This document shows positions 46,001 through 58,200 of a stretch of 64,000 nt of DNA, piece by piece; position 1 is the first letter of the stretch; each line of letters starts with the position of its first letter. The stretch covers positions 60,849,048-60,913,047 of the forward strand of contig CM055311.2 of assembly GCA_029255685.2 (NCBI GenBank), read 5' to 3'. Origin of the DNA: Silene conica. Lineage: Eukaryota > Streptophyta > Magnoliopsida > Caryophyllales > Caryophyllaceae. The position numbers and the translations under genes were made by a program. The notes under the pieces are model-generated. The model worked only from the letters and a program-made list of their open reading frames with translations. It did not search any database and had not been told where the DNA came from.

Positions 46001-46181
46001 TATGAGACTTGGTTATTTTGTTGTTTTCAGTGTTTTATTCATTGAAGAAGATGTACATATATAGTTATACATGGTAGAGAATAACTGAGATCATTACTCT
46101 AATTACAATACTGACACAATTATTTTCCCTTGATTGTAGGAGAGAATTGATATGTATGATGCTTGATTGTCAGTGTTGATA
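46001..46181 (-). repeat. Copia-2 5' LTR (probable)
   Basis: The ~181-bp sequence starts TATCAACACTGACAATCA on the minus strand, like the TATCAAGG start of Copia-1. It contains a TATATATGTACATC promoter-like stretch and TTCAATGAATAAAACACTG, and ends before a primer-binding-site-like motif. The matching 3' LTR was not found because the left part of Copia-2 is lost. Confidence 0.55.
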
Positions 46182-46742
46182 ATCTTTGCCTTATGTGGAT
46201 CAATATGGTTAATATATGGATCTTGGTAATTCATGGTAATTGGAAGGTTTTCCTATGGAAAATTATGTTGCAATCTTTACCTTGTGGAGAGGAGTTAGGG
46301 CGAGGGATTTAGATTGGGGCTCCCATTGTCTACTTTGTGATTTTGATATGAGTATGATTAATTAGTGAGCCTCTTAATTACAGAATATGTTGTTGTCTTT
46401 GGAGTAGCTATGTTTGATATTGTTGAATTAAGATGGAGTGTGGCTCCGTAACAAGTCATCAAAAAGTAGTGAAGAAAATGGCAGGGAAGAAAGGGGTACT
46501 GAAGGGTTCGGAAGAAGATTGCAGGATCTCAAAACTGAGAACTCTTGTAAAACTGAGTCTTGTGAGATGATGAATGTATGTGTTGTATCTAGTGATCTAT
46601 GAATTAGTGTCGTCAAAAAACCAAACTGGTGAAATAAAAAGTAGAGGGTATTCACTCAACCTGTAGAAACTAAAACAACATGATTTTGATGATACCCATA
46701 TTATATAAAGGTTGTATCTTGTTACCCTCATATCTTTTTTAG
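46182..46742. other. Spacer, nothing recognised
   Basis: No family-like coding sequence is visible. The minus-strand frame at 46428-46655 has no recognisable features. Confidence 0.4.
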
Positions 46743-47367
46743 CGCCTAAAACTCAAATTTAAACTTCTCCAAAATCATGGTTTTTCTGGGTCTGATCTCA
46801 GGGCTATTATGATTAGTAATGAAAACCTAATCAAGCTTTTTAGTAGATCTCATTTTTTCATGAATTCATCTGCTCTGCGAAAGCTTAATTCCAATATTGC
46901 ATTGTTGATTAATGAGTATGGTTTTGATATTAAAGTTATTATAAATGGCATTCTTCATCATCCCGCATCTGATTTGAGGAATCCCCAGCTTTTCCGAGAT
47001 GTATTGGTAAGGGTTGAAGAGGAATTAGGGATTCCTCGAAATTCTAGGATGTTTTTGTACGACGTGTATTTGCTGTGTAAGTGTAGTAAGTATAGCATCG
47101 ACTCGAAATGTCAGCCGTTAGGAAGCTTTTTATGGACTGAATATGATGTTTCTGAGTTAATGAGGAGACATCCTTATGCTTTCCTAACATCTGAAGAAAA
47201 TATCAAGAAAAAGTTCGGTGTTTTTTATGACTGAGATTGATTACTTAGCTACACATTCTGCCTTGTCTACTTATAGCCTGGTGAAGCGAATGGAACCTAG
47301 ACCTTGTGTGTTGATGGTTTTGAAAGAGAAGGGTTTGTTGGATTACAACTTTTACCGCCATCAGTAA
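46743..47367 (+). pseudogene. mTERF-family C-terminal fragment, frameshifted
   Basis: mTERF proteins act in organelle transcription and RNA metabolism by binding nucleic acid with helical repeats. This piece shows the repeat signature KFKLLQNHGFSGSDLRAIMI, then LIKLFSR, and a FLTSEENIKKKFGVF segment. After a one-base shift in a T run near 47222 it continues with MTEIDYLATHSALSTYSLVK and RMEPRPCVLMVLKEKGL to the TAA at 47365-47367. The organelle-targeting N-terminus and first repeats are missing. The sequence starts after TTTTTTAG at 46743, which could be an acceptor or a truncation point. A dead fragment is the simplest reading. Confidence 0.75.
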
Positions 47368-49952
47368 AACTGAGACTCAGTTCGTAAAGATACTTATTGT
47401 ACGTTTTAAGGAAGATGTACCTGGTCTTCTTCAACTTTAGCAAAAAAGCAAAGGTTGTTCTAATGTTGACGCCATTTCAAGGTGACGCCAATCCCTCTTG
47501 CAGGTACTTGTAGCTTGTCTGGTAGCTTGTTATGGCTGAGGTGTGAATATAAACAGTGAAACCGGTTGAAGAGACAGCATCAATGCAAGTTGCAGAAATG
47601 TTTCTGGGAGCATAGAACCAGAATAGTGGATTGTATCAACTAGTTCAATAGGTTCAGCATCTAGAACGGATGAAGGACGTGTGTGAACTAACCTAGTTTA
47701 AGTTAAAATTCTCATTCGAATAAGTTAGTTTTGCTTGTTTGGGTGCGAGCGACACTGTAGTTGTTTTCTTGGGTATTTCTGTTCTCTAATTGGTGTCATG
47801 GTGTTTAACTGTAATTCTTATTAAGCATGCCTGACTTGTTGGCCAATGTGTTTAACAAATCGATTAGAAGTGAATCAGTGATATATACTTTCTTCACAGT
47901 TTCTAGTACGTTCAACCCGTTTTACGCATATGTTCATCTTGAAACCAGTTTTATTTCATGAATGCTTTGTTTCAATTTTTCAATCAATAAGCCCTGTTAT
48001 TCCAACCCCGGAGTACTATTTAACGGAAACTTTTGTTTTCGTTTTGGTATTCAAACTAAGTTAATGGGGAATAGTGTTCTTTGAAACTTTCTACACCCAA
48101 ATACCCAATGTGTCCAAGTCAGTTGTTTTCAATTTTTTGTGTGTTTTGCAAAAGCAGCTGGAACAATAGCTTTCAGATTATCATAAAAAAGGAAGCCGCT
48201 GTTAGGAAGAACGGCGTTGAGGACTGAACTGGCAGAGTGCAGCAATTTCGAAGATTGTATCAGCAAAGTTTGCTCTTTTCGAGCATGTTACTAAGGGGAA
48301 AGCCGGTAATTTCTCTTGGGGTTGCTATTTCATCTTCAGGCTTTTCTGAATGGTTAACAAGCCCTCCATTTTAGTGTACATTTTCTCATCCACTGGATAT
48401 CGTAGCTAATACGGGCGTCACATGCTCAGGTTTGGGCTGTAGAAGTTGAATTGAAATTCTTGGAGCATGTTGGACGGGAAATGAAGATTTGAAGGTAAAA
48501 TAATAAGATGTGTATGCTCTTTTGTCAATGTTAATTATTACTGTCGTTCTGTCTCGAGTCATCTGTCATTCGTTTGCAAACAACACAAAAGTATAGCACT
48601 CAGGAAAGTGTCGAGCCTGTATAAATGCAGATTTATCCATAGATTATCGTTGTTACCAAAATAGAGTTAGCCATAGATTGCCACTGTGTTTAAACCCAAG
48701 AAATGCCGATGTTTTAGATTGAGAGGTCAATGAACTGTTGGCAGCTGCTTAGTTACATTATCAAACACTAAAGTGAAGTATAAACATCGATCTGAAACAT
48801 AAGCTAAGTGTTTCCAACTCTCGGGCCTAGTTGCAGTTACCAACCGTCGTAGCCTTCTCGTTTCTTCGTCTTTTTTGTGATTGGCTCCACTCTTCTATAG
48901 TTCTATGAGGCTAGGAAGGTCATCTGAGAAGACGAATTCACAAGTATCAGATGACCTATGTGAGGGACTTTGGTCCATGAAAGCGGAACCATCTGGTTTC
49001 ATCTGATAATCTTGGTGTCGCACTGATACAATACTAGGCCTAGTTTATGATGTATTTGATGTTTATAAAGTTATTTTGTTTAGGTATGTAAATTTAGGAT
49101 TCTAGCTTAAGTTCCGAATCCCGATAGTGTAGTCATGCATTCAAAACAAGAATATCAAAACAGGAAATTCATATTTTCCTTGTATATTCAGCAGTTGGAG
49201 AGTGTTAATTGCTTCTGCTGTGGATTGATTACTTTCAAAATGAGAACTGTGTATATTTATATATACCACAAGTCCATAACTTGCCTATCCTTGGGACTTT
49301 AGACATATGTTCCTGCAGTGACCCTCCCTTGTTCCGATCTGTCGCGTACTCGCGTATCATCAAACTACGACTTGACTGATTTTCTAGCAGCTTGTTAATT
49401 GTTACCATTATTTGTGTAGCGGTTATAAGGTCTTAATGGTTAGCGCGACTGTGTTCCTAGACAGTGTCTTTAGAGTGCCAGGATCGAGATCAACCAACCG
49501 CTTTTGACATAAAGTCTCAGACGAAAGATGATATGGGTGTGCACTGTGCATTATGTTTGCAGTGTATGGATTCAGCTGATTGACTAATGAACAAGCCCTT
49601 AGCCAGATCTTGGATAAACAAACATTAATTAAACAGATCTCACATTAAAGTGTTTCAACTTTTAAGCTAATAATGCATAATTTTCAAAGCTTATGTTTGT
49701 AGATTGTCAGCAGGAAGACTGACAAGTACGTTCAATAATCTTAATTTTACGAATAATATAACTATGGATCGAATCTCAACTCCTTTATTTGACAAGTTCT
49801 CCTTATGTAGCGTATAGGGTATCTGTTAACACTATCACTACTGCAGTAAAGACTGAAGCAAATCAAAAGCCTCCTGCGCCACATTCATAGCATCACATTC
49901 ATAGTTCATATTTACTAAAGTCTTCATTTAATATTTAGTGTAACCATAGTCT
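47368..49952. other. Long non-coding spacer
   Basis: About 2.6 kb of moderately AT-rich sequence holds no tandem array, inverted repeat, RNA gene or family-like frame that I can recognise. Part may be former 3' UTR or flank of the mTERF gene. Confidence 0.4.
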
Positions 49953-49957
49953 CTTTG

Positions 49958-50180
49958 TATTAGAATGTGAAATATTTTGAGGAATATGCTGGTGATATTA
50001 TTCCATATCCCACGTTTTAGCATAATTAGTCAAATATTGTTTTTTAGTTTCCTACTTCATAGGATTAGCTTTAGGAAAGCATATTCCCCTTTTCATGTAT
50101 ATAAGTAGGATGTATCACCTTTGTTTTTCATCAATCAGAAATACGTTGTTCATTCCCTTCTCTGTTTTACAAAATTAATA
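49958..50180 (+). repeat. Copia-4 5' LTR
   Basis: The LTR is 223 bp with a TGTATATAAGTAGG TATA-like region near 50095. The primer-binding site is at 50181-50192. Confidence 0.93.
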
Positions 50181-50241
50181 TGGTATCAGAGCTATAAACG
50201 ATCCACACAAAACGAAGATCAATAAATCAATCTTCTTCTCC

Positions 50242-51419
50242 ATGCCTGACGAAGAGAAGAAATCTGGTCCAAAGACCATATCGGTTACATCACCTCTTTA
50301 CCTTCATCTGTCTGATGGTCCGCATCTGAATGTCACGCAAGTCGTTTTCGATGGCAACAATTACGACTTGTGGGCAGATGCTGTCAAAAATGGGTTGGAT
50401 GCTAAAAATAAACTAGCATTCATCGAAGGAAAGGTAAAACAGCCTGTTGTTGATCCCGATGAGGAACAGAGCGTCGAAGCCGTAGCTAGCGGCAGTGTAA
50501 TGCTACATTAAGGGCGTGGCTTCGGAATGTGATAGACCCAAAGCTACACGCAAGCATTTCCTTTAACCAACCAATACAGGATGTTTGGGAGGAATTAAAG
50601 GGAAGGTATTCGACCGGAAACGCACCTCGTGTTCACCAATTGAAGGGTGAATTGAGCGAATGTAAGCAAGGCAAGGACACTGTTGTTGAATATTATACCC
50701 GTCTGAAGACAATCTGGGACGAGTTAGCAAATTACAGCAAAATTAAGAGCTGTACATGTGGTGCAGCCATCTCGATTGCTAAGGAACAGGAAGAGGAACA
50801 TGTGCACCAATTTTTGATGGGATTTGATTCTCGATTGTACGGGAATATCAGGAGCAATACGTTGATGGAGGACCCCATCGCACCTCTGAATAAAGTTTAC
50901 GCTCTAGTTTTACGAGAGGAGCGACATGTTACCATGACCAAAGTCAAAGAGGAGCAGTCTGAAGCAGCCATGGCTGTGCGAAATTATGGAGGAAAAAACA
51001 GAAACAGTTACAGCAAGGACGACAATCATGACGGAGATGCGCCACCATCGTGCACACACTGTGGGAAATACTATCATACAGAGGCTAATTGTTACGACGA
51101 GCATGGGTATGACGTGATACAGGCACGGGGCAGAGGGCGTAGCAGCAGAGGAATGAGTAATGGCTGCGGCAAAGGAAGAGGTAAGGGTCGCGGACAAGAC
51201 CACTACCAAGCTAATGCTGCCGGTGCTGGTTCTAGTACAGGGACCAAAGGCGGAGACGGATCCAAAGCTAATGTTCCTTTCACCAGCGAAGAAATAGAGC
51301 GACTTCGATCCTTGTTGAGTGGCGGACCAGATGGTAACGAGAAATTGCAACGTATGAAATCTATTATTAATGTTGAGTGGATGATCGATAGTGGAGCCTC
51401 CCACCACATGACGGGATGA
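50242..51419 (+). pseudogene. Copia-4 gag and start of protease
   Basis: The ATG at 50242 opens gag (SPLYLHLSDGPHLNVTQVVF, then NNYDLWADAVKNGLDAKNKL). The frame shifts near 50505 and continues at 50529 with KGRYSTGNAPRVHQLKGELS and the CCHC knuckle CTHCGKYYHTEANC (near 51055). A Gly/Arg-rich linker and the protease start WMIDSGASHHMTG follow. A TGA at 51417-51419 stops the frame just after the protease active-site motif. Confidence 0.85.
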
Positions 51420-54400
51420 CGTGAATTATTGGAAGATTGTTGGACACACGAGGTATCCATGGTTAGTTTGCCAGATGGGAGGCAAGTGCAAGCTCAAGTG
51501 CACGGCATAGTTAAATTAAATGATAACTTTGTTTTAAAATATGTCCTATACGTACCAACCTTACTTGCGATCTCATTTCCGTAAAACAATTAATTAGCGA
51601 AACTAATTGCGTAATAACCTTTTATTCGGATTGTTGTGAAATACAGGACCCAACTACGACGATGACGATTGGACGGGGTGAGCATCAACAAGGGGTGTAT
51701 TATTACAAGCCGAAGAAGGCAGAAGTCGTAAGGACGGCTGTTGTGTCAAAGGAGGGACGATTATGGCAATAATCGACTTGGACACCCATCACAAAGTATT
51801 TTTTCTCGTTTTTCTAATTTAGTTGGATGCAATTTAAATTGGACTTCCGATATTGTTTGCGACTCATGTTGTAGAGCAAAACAGACTCGTATTCATTTTC
51901 AATTAAACAATAAGCGGCGTGATACTGTTTTCGGTCTCATTCATGTTGATATTTGGGGCAAATATAATGTAGCTAGTTTAACAAGGGCACACTATTTTTT
52001 GACAATAGTAGACGACCATAGTCGGGGAGTTTGGGTATACTTAATGAAACACAAAAGTGAAGCAGGCGAATTCATGCGAATTTTTTGTCAAATGGTAAAA
52101 ACCCAATTCGAGACTTGTGTCAAACGAATACAGAGCGACAATGGGACGGAATTATTGTCAGGACCCATGAAACACTATTATGAGGAAAACGGTATATTGT
52201 TTCAAACTAGCAACACTGATACACCGCAACAAAATGGACGGGTAGAGAGAAAACACCGTCACATACTTGAAAAGGCACGAGCGTTGCGTTTTCAAGCCAA
52301 TTTACCTCTATATTTTTGGGGGGAGTGTATACTGACGGCAGCCTACCTAATAAACCGGACCCCTACGCCTTTGCTAAATGGTAAGACTCCCTATGAGCTT
52401 TTATACCGAAAAACACCCAATTTTGATAACATAAAAGTCTTTGGATGCCTGTGTTATGTCCACAATAAAGACCGATCACGGGACAAATTCTGGGAACGAG
52501 GAAAGCGATGCGTTTTCATTGGGTACCCACATAACAAAAAGGGTTGGAAAGTATACGACTTAAATGAAAAACGAATCTTTGTGTCAAGAGACGTTAAATT
52601 TTTCGAAAATGAGCACCCTTTCCTAAATTCGAGTACAGAGGTACACATACCGTCGTTGGGTACCGATGAAGGACAGGTTTACATACCTGATGAGCGGGTT
52701 GTCGAGGAAGATAACACCCACGTAGAGAGGGGGAGAAGTAACACCACCCCTCAAATAGGGCGTGAGGATAGGAAAAATAAGGATGATGGTGGAGTTTTAG
52801 TTGAAACAGAAACAGATAGAGTTTCAGCTGAAACACAGGAAAACAGTGAAGAAACTGATCAACCGAAAAATTCAGAAAACAGGCAACAAGTTGATCAGTT
52901 CACGAGTCCGGAAGTAGAGGAACGAATGGGAAGAGGAGCAAGGAACAAAATTGAGCCTTCATGGAAGAAGGACTACTATTGCAAAAACACAAGAATTATC
53001 ACACCCCCACCAGATGCGCATCACGGACAAGACTCGTCCTTGCAGTCAGGTACGCGCTATCCGTTACAAAAGTATGTTATTACTAATTGCTTCTCTAATT
53101 CCCATCAAGCTTTTCTAGCAAAAATTGATAAGCACAGGGAACCCAGTTTTTACCATGAAGCAGCATGAATCCCAGAATGGAGGGAGGCAATGAAGAACGA
53201 AATAGCTGCTTTGGAACAGAACGGGACATGGAAGACAGTCCCATTGCCGGCAGGGAAACGACCCATTGGGTGCAAGTGGGTGTACAAAGTCAAGTATCAT
53301 GCCAATGGTTCCATAGAACGATATAAGGCGATGTTAGTAGCACAAGGGTTCACCCAAATAGAGGGGGTCGACTTCCATGAAACATATGCGCCGGTAGCTA
53401 AGATGACAAGCGTCCGATGTATTTTAGCCGTGGCAGTCATGAAAGATGGGTCATCGAGCAATTGGACGTAAATAACGCGTTCCTACATAGCGACCTGGAT
53501 GAAGAAATTTACATGAGGATACCTCAAGGATTTGAGAAGAAAGGAGAAAATAAGGTGTGCAAACTCATGAAATCTCTTTATGGATTAAAGCAAGCCTCTT
53601 GAAACTGGTTTGCTAAGCTAACGGAAGCCATGAAAAAGTATGGGTTCACGCAGTCCTTAGCCGACTATTCCTTGTTCACGTTCAACCAATCCAGGATCTT
53701 CATTGGAGTACTCGTCTACGTTAACGACATGGTGGTGGTGAGCAATGATAAAAAAAGCCTGTATGAATTTCAAAGCCTTCCTGAATACACGGTTTGGTAT
53801 CAAGGATTTGGGAAGACTCAAATTCTTCCTAGGCATCGAGGTAGCTCATGGACGGAATGGACTATTCCTTAATCAGCGAAAGTATGCACTGAATATAATA
53901 GAAGAAAGCGGCATGGCTGGAGCGAAGACTGCGTGTACTCCTATACCACCGAGACACAACCTTGCTTTAGCTAACGGATATGTGTTAAAGGATGTGATGA
54001 AGTATCGTCGCCTAGTTGGAAGGTTAGTTTATTTAACAGTTACACGGCCTGACCTCCTCTATGCGGTTCATATACTGTCGCAGTTTGTGAACGAACCGAG
54101 AAAGGAGCATTGGGATGCAGCTTTGCGAGTGGTTCGATATGTCAAATGAAATCCTAGCAAGGGCATCAAATTCACGAAAGGTTCTACCTTTCAACTGAAT
54201 GGTTATTGCGATTCGGATTATGCCAGTTGTCCATTATCGCGAAGGTCACTTAGTGGTTATTTCGTGTCTATTGGAGGGTCACCCATATCATGGAGAACAA
54301 AGAAACAAGTTACCGTCGCAAAATCAACTGCGGAAGCCGAATATCGGGCAATGGGTGCAGTGACGAGTGAGTTATTATGGCTCAAATCTTTCCTAGCATC

Positions 54401-54674
54401 ACTCGGGATTTCCCACGATAAACCCATGAGGCTGTACTGTGACAATCAAGCTGCACTGCACATTTCGAAAAACCCCGTGTTTCATGATCGAACCAAGCAT
54501 ATAGAGATCGACTGTCATTTTGTCCGCCAACACTTGACGTCAAACACAATCAACACATTCCATGTCCGAAGTAAAGAACAAATTGCAGATTTATTCACAA
54601 AAGCGCTTGGAGGTGAATTATACGATCATTTACAGTACAAGTTGGGACTCGGAACACCGAGTGCACCAACTTGA
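51420..54674 (+). pseudogene. Copia-4 pol
   Basis: Protease remnants (51420-51600) are followed by integrase (51741-53168: RLGHPSQSIFSRF, RIQSDNGTELLSG, TPQQNGRVERKHRH). Reverse transcriptase follows (53190-54149: [28 protein letters not shown]). RNase H (54180-54674) shows GYCDSDYASC and LYCDNQAALHISKNP and ends at LGTPSAPT-stop. The RT box reads YVND instead of YVDD (near 53720), replacing the first catalytic aspartate. At least six stops or frameshifts are present, so the enzyme is inactive. Confidence 0.88.
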
Positions 54675-54681
54675 GGGGGAG

Positions 54682-54904
54682 TATTAGAATGTGAAATATT
54701 TTGAGGAATATGCTGGTGATATTATTCCATATCCCACGTTTTAGCATAATTACTCAAATATTGTTTTTCAGTTCCTTACTTCATAGGATTAGCTTTAGGA
54801 AAGCATATTCCCATTATCATGTATATAAATAGGATATATCACCTTTGTTTTTCATCAATCAGAAATACGTTGTTCATTCCCTTCTCTGTTTTTCAAAATT
54901 AATA
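54682..54904 (+). repeat. Copia-4 3' LTR
   Basis: This 223-bp copy of the left LTR has about ten substitutions. Confidence 0.93.
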
Positions 54905-54909
54905 CTTTG

Positions 54910-55268
54910 GTTGCTTAAATTGATGTATATATACTCCATGTACTCTTACCTTTCAATAATAAGAAAAACAGTAGATATCAAAACTCTATAGTATCCTCAA
55001 TGGTATCGCCCTAAAGGTTGCTTTTACGACGTCTTACTGGCCCTCACACAATTGTAATTGGGATGGGTCTCATTACTATTAGTCAACTATTGTCTCTGTA
55101 ACAATCATTTATTTACTATTTTTTTTTATTATTATTATTTGAAGGGTCAATAAGCTAATATTAATTGTCGAATACTGGTGTAAGGTGTACTTTGAGTGGA
55201 ATTATCAAATTGAGACACAAAAAGTAATCAATTGTGACAAATATATACCTCGTAAAATTGCGACGGTC
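54910..55268. other. Spacer, nothing recognised
   Basis: This is AT-rich sequence with a T-run and (ATT)n near 55120. No gene is seen. Confidence 0.4.
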
Positions 55269-55284
55269 AAGTAATACGCATGTG

Positions 55285-58200
55285 TTTTGGGTCCTGAGGA
55301 ACGGCTAGGAGGTGGTTTTACGCTGGCAGAAGCCATCCCCTTCCAACAATGCATAGATAGATGTGGTCTGGTTGACAGTGCAGCTGATGGAGCAAGATTC
55401 ACATGGAATAATAAGCAACCCCCAGAAGAGAGAGTGTATAGCAGATTGGATAGAGTTTTGGTGAATCAGGAATGGGTCAATCAGTTTCCTGCTGTTAGGG
55501 CTAATTTCCTACCAGAAGGTTTGTTTGACCATTGCCCATGTATCATATCAGAACAGAAAAACACAGCTCAGAGAAACAGAAGTTTCAAGTATTTTAATAT
55601 GTGGAGTAAGCACACGGACTTCCAGCAGATTGTTCAACAAAGCTGGTCTGAACAGGTATCAGGGACCCTAATGTTTCAGCTGTTTACAAAGATGAAAAGA
55701 CTAAAACTGCCTCTGAAAAGGCTGAATCAAGAGTCTTTTAATAACATTGAATATCAAGCTGATACAGCCCATACTAAGCTGATCAATATTCAGAAGGAGA
55801 TTATGATCAACCCTGGTAACCATCAGCTTATCCAGGAGGAAATTCAAGCTATGGCCACTTACAGGTCTCTGAATGAGGCTAGAATGAGTTTTCTGCATCA
55901 AAAAGCCAAGGTTAAATGGATTCAAGAAGGTGATGCAAACACTGCTTACTTTCATGGCTCTCTGAAAGCTAGGAGACAGTCTAACACTATCACTCAGATT
56001 GAGGATCAGAACGGGGTAAAGCATGAGAGTGCATCTGCCATTCAGTCTGCATTCTTGACCTATTATCAAGAGTTACTTGGGGAAAGAACTAACACTACCA
56101 ATATAGCAGTTAGTATAGTACAGAAGGGAGAAGTATGTACTACTGATCATCAGGCCATCCTTCTTCAACCAATAACAAATGAGGAGATATATGATGCAAT
56201 GAAGAGTATCCCTAATGATAAATCTCCAGGCCCGGATGGCTACTCTAGCACATTCTTCAAAGATAGTTGGGACATTACTGGTACAGCTGTTTGTAATGCT
56301 ATAAAGGATTTTTTTGAGCATGGTCAGATGCTGAAGCAGATCAACACAACTACACTCACACTCATTCCCAAAATTGACAGACCTAGCACCGTTCTTCAAT
56401 TCAGGCCTATAGCCTGCTGTAACACCATCTACAAGTGCATTACTAAGCTTCTATGTTCTAGACTTGCCACTGTGTTACCAGACATAATTTCCCCTACTCA
56501 AGGGGGGTTCATCAAAGGGAGAAGCATTGTTGAGAACATTCTTATATGTCAAGATCTGGTAAGGAAATATAACAGGAAAAGTGCATCCCCAAGTTGCTTG
56601 TTTAAAATGGATATGCAAAAGGCCTATGATACTGTGGAATGGGGTTTTGTGCATCAAATGATGAAGGCTCTGAAGTTCCCTACTAAGTTCATATCTCTCA
56701 TCATGCAATGTGTAACCACTGCCTCATATACCTTATCTATTAATGGAGACACTTTTGGATTCTTTCAGGGAAAGAGAGGGCTTAGACAAGGGGATCCCTT
56801 ATCTCCCTTGCTCTTTACTATATGCATGGAGTACTTGACTCGTTTGCTGCATCACACCACCAGTACTATGGATTTCAGGTTTCACCCTATGTGTAAACCC
56901 ATGAAATTAGCAAGTTTAATGTTTGCTGACGACTTGTTAATGTTTAGCAAAGGGGATATCAGGTCCATAATGGTGCTTCTCAGAACATTTGCTACCTTCT
57001 CAGCAGCCTCAGGTTTGAAATTAAGCAAGGGTAAGTCTAATGTTTATTTCAGTGGAGTGGTACAGGATGTAAAGCAAGAGGTTATAGCCATTTCAGGATG
57101 CAAGGAAGGTACTCTTCCCTTCAAATATCTAGGGGTCCCTATTAAGGCCACTAGACTGACTGCTTTGGACTGTCAACCACTGTTGAGTAATCTGACCACA
57201 AGAATCAGGAGACTGGGATCCAGGAAGTTGTCTTATGCAGGAAGGCTGATCTTGGTGAAATCCGTATACAGCACCTTGCATAACTATTGGAGCAGTATAT
57301 TTATTTTGCCAGCAGGGTTCATCAGATCACTGGAGACAGTCTGCAGGAACTTCTTATGGGAAGGAGGGGAGGACTATAAGAGAGTACCTCTTGTCTCATG
57401 GGATAGGATTTGCAAGCCCTACGCTGAAGGGGGTCTGAACTTGGTTCAAGGGAAAGCATGGAACAAAGCAGCTGTTAACAAAATTGCCTGGTGGGTGTTT
57501 ACTCAACCAACCAAACTTTGGGTTCAATGGGTTAACCACATTTATCTAAAACAGCAGGGGTGGCTAGACTACAGTCCAATGCCTGATGTAAGTTGGAGCT
57601 GGAGGAAGGTATGCAGAGTGAAGGATGATTTCAGGGTTGCTTATTCTCAACAGGAATGGGACTTTAATGATCCTGCTGATTATACTGTGGCCAAGGGCTA
57701 TGAATGGATCAGAGATAAAGGAGTACCAGTGGACTGGTGCAATATTGTGTGGAACAAGTGGACTATACCCAAACACAGAATCGTATCATGGTTTCATCAA
57801 CATGATGCAATGAATCTAAAACATAAATTGCAGCAATGGGGGATTGCTGGTGATAGTAATTGTTGTATCTGTGCTGCAGCTGTGGAAACCAAAGCTCATC
57901 TTTTTTGCCAATGTGAATATAGCTTCAGGATTTTGCAGCTCATGGAGACTTGGGTGGGTCATAGGTTGATGGTAGACTTGAGTAATCAATGGAGGACACA
58001 TGTCAGAGGCACCAAGCTGAAACGAGCAGTCATCAATGGGATCATCAATGCTGTTATATACTACGTATGGAGACAACGCAATCAAGCCAGAATGGAAGGA
58101 AGGATTGATAGACCAGAGCGTATTAGCAATATTATTAGGCAGGAGCTAATTATGTATTTCAGTGGCTTATGCAAGGGTCAGATTAGTGGCAAAGATGCCA

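Larger units (their letters stand above)
49958..54904 (+). mobile_element. Copia-4, Ty1/copia element, decayed
   Basis: LTRs of 223 bp (49958-50180 and 54682-54904) begin TATTAGAATG and end AAAATTAATA. They are flanked by the perfect 5-bp duplication CTTTG (49953-49957, 54905-54909). The primer-binding site TGGTATCAGAGC follows the left LTR directly and the purine tract TTGAGGGGGAG precedes the right LTR. The LTRs differ at about ten positions by eye, so the copy is clearly older than Copia-1. Gag and pol are broken many times. Confidence 0.93.

Noticed and set aside
52454-52836. Minus-strand frames within Copia-4 pol
   Set aside because: They are shadows of the integrase-linker coding strand.
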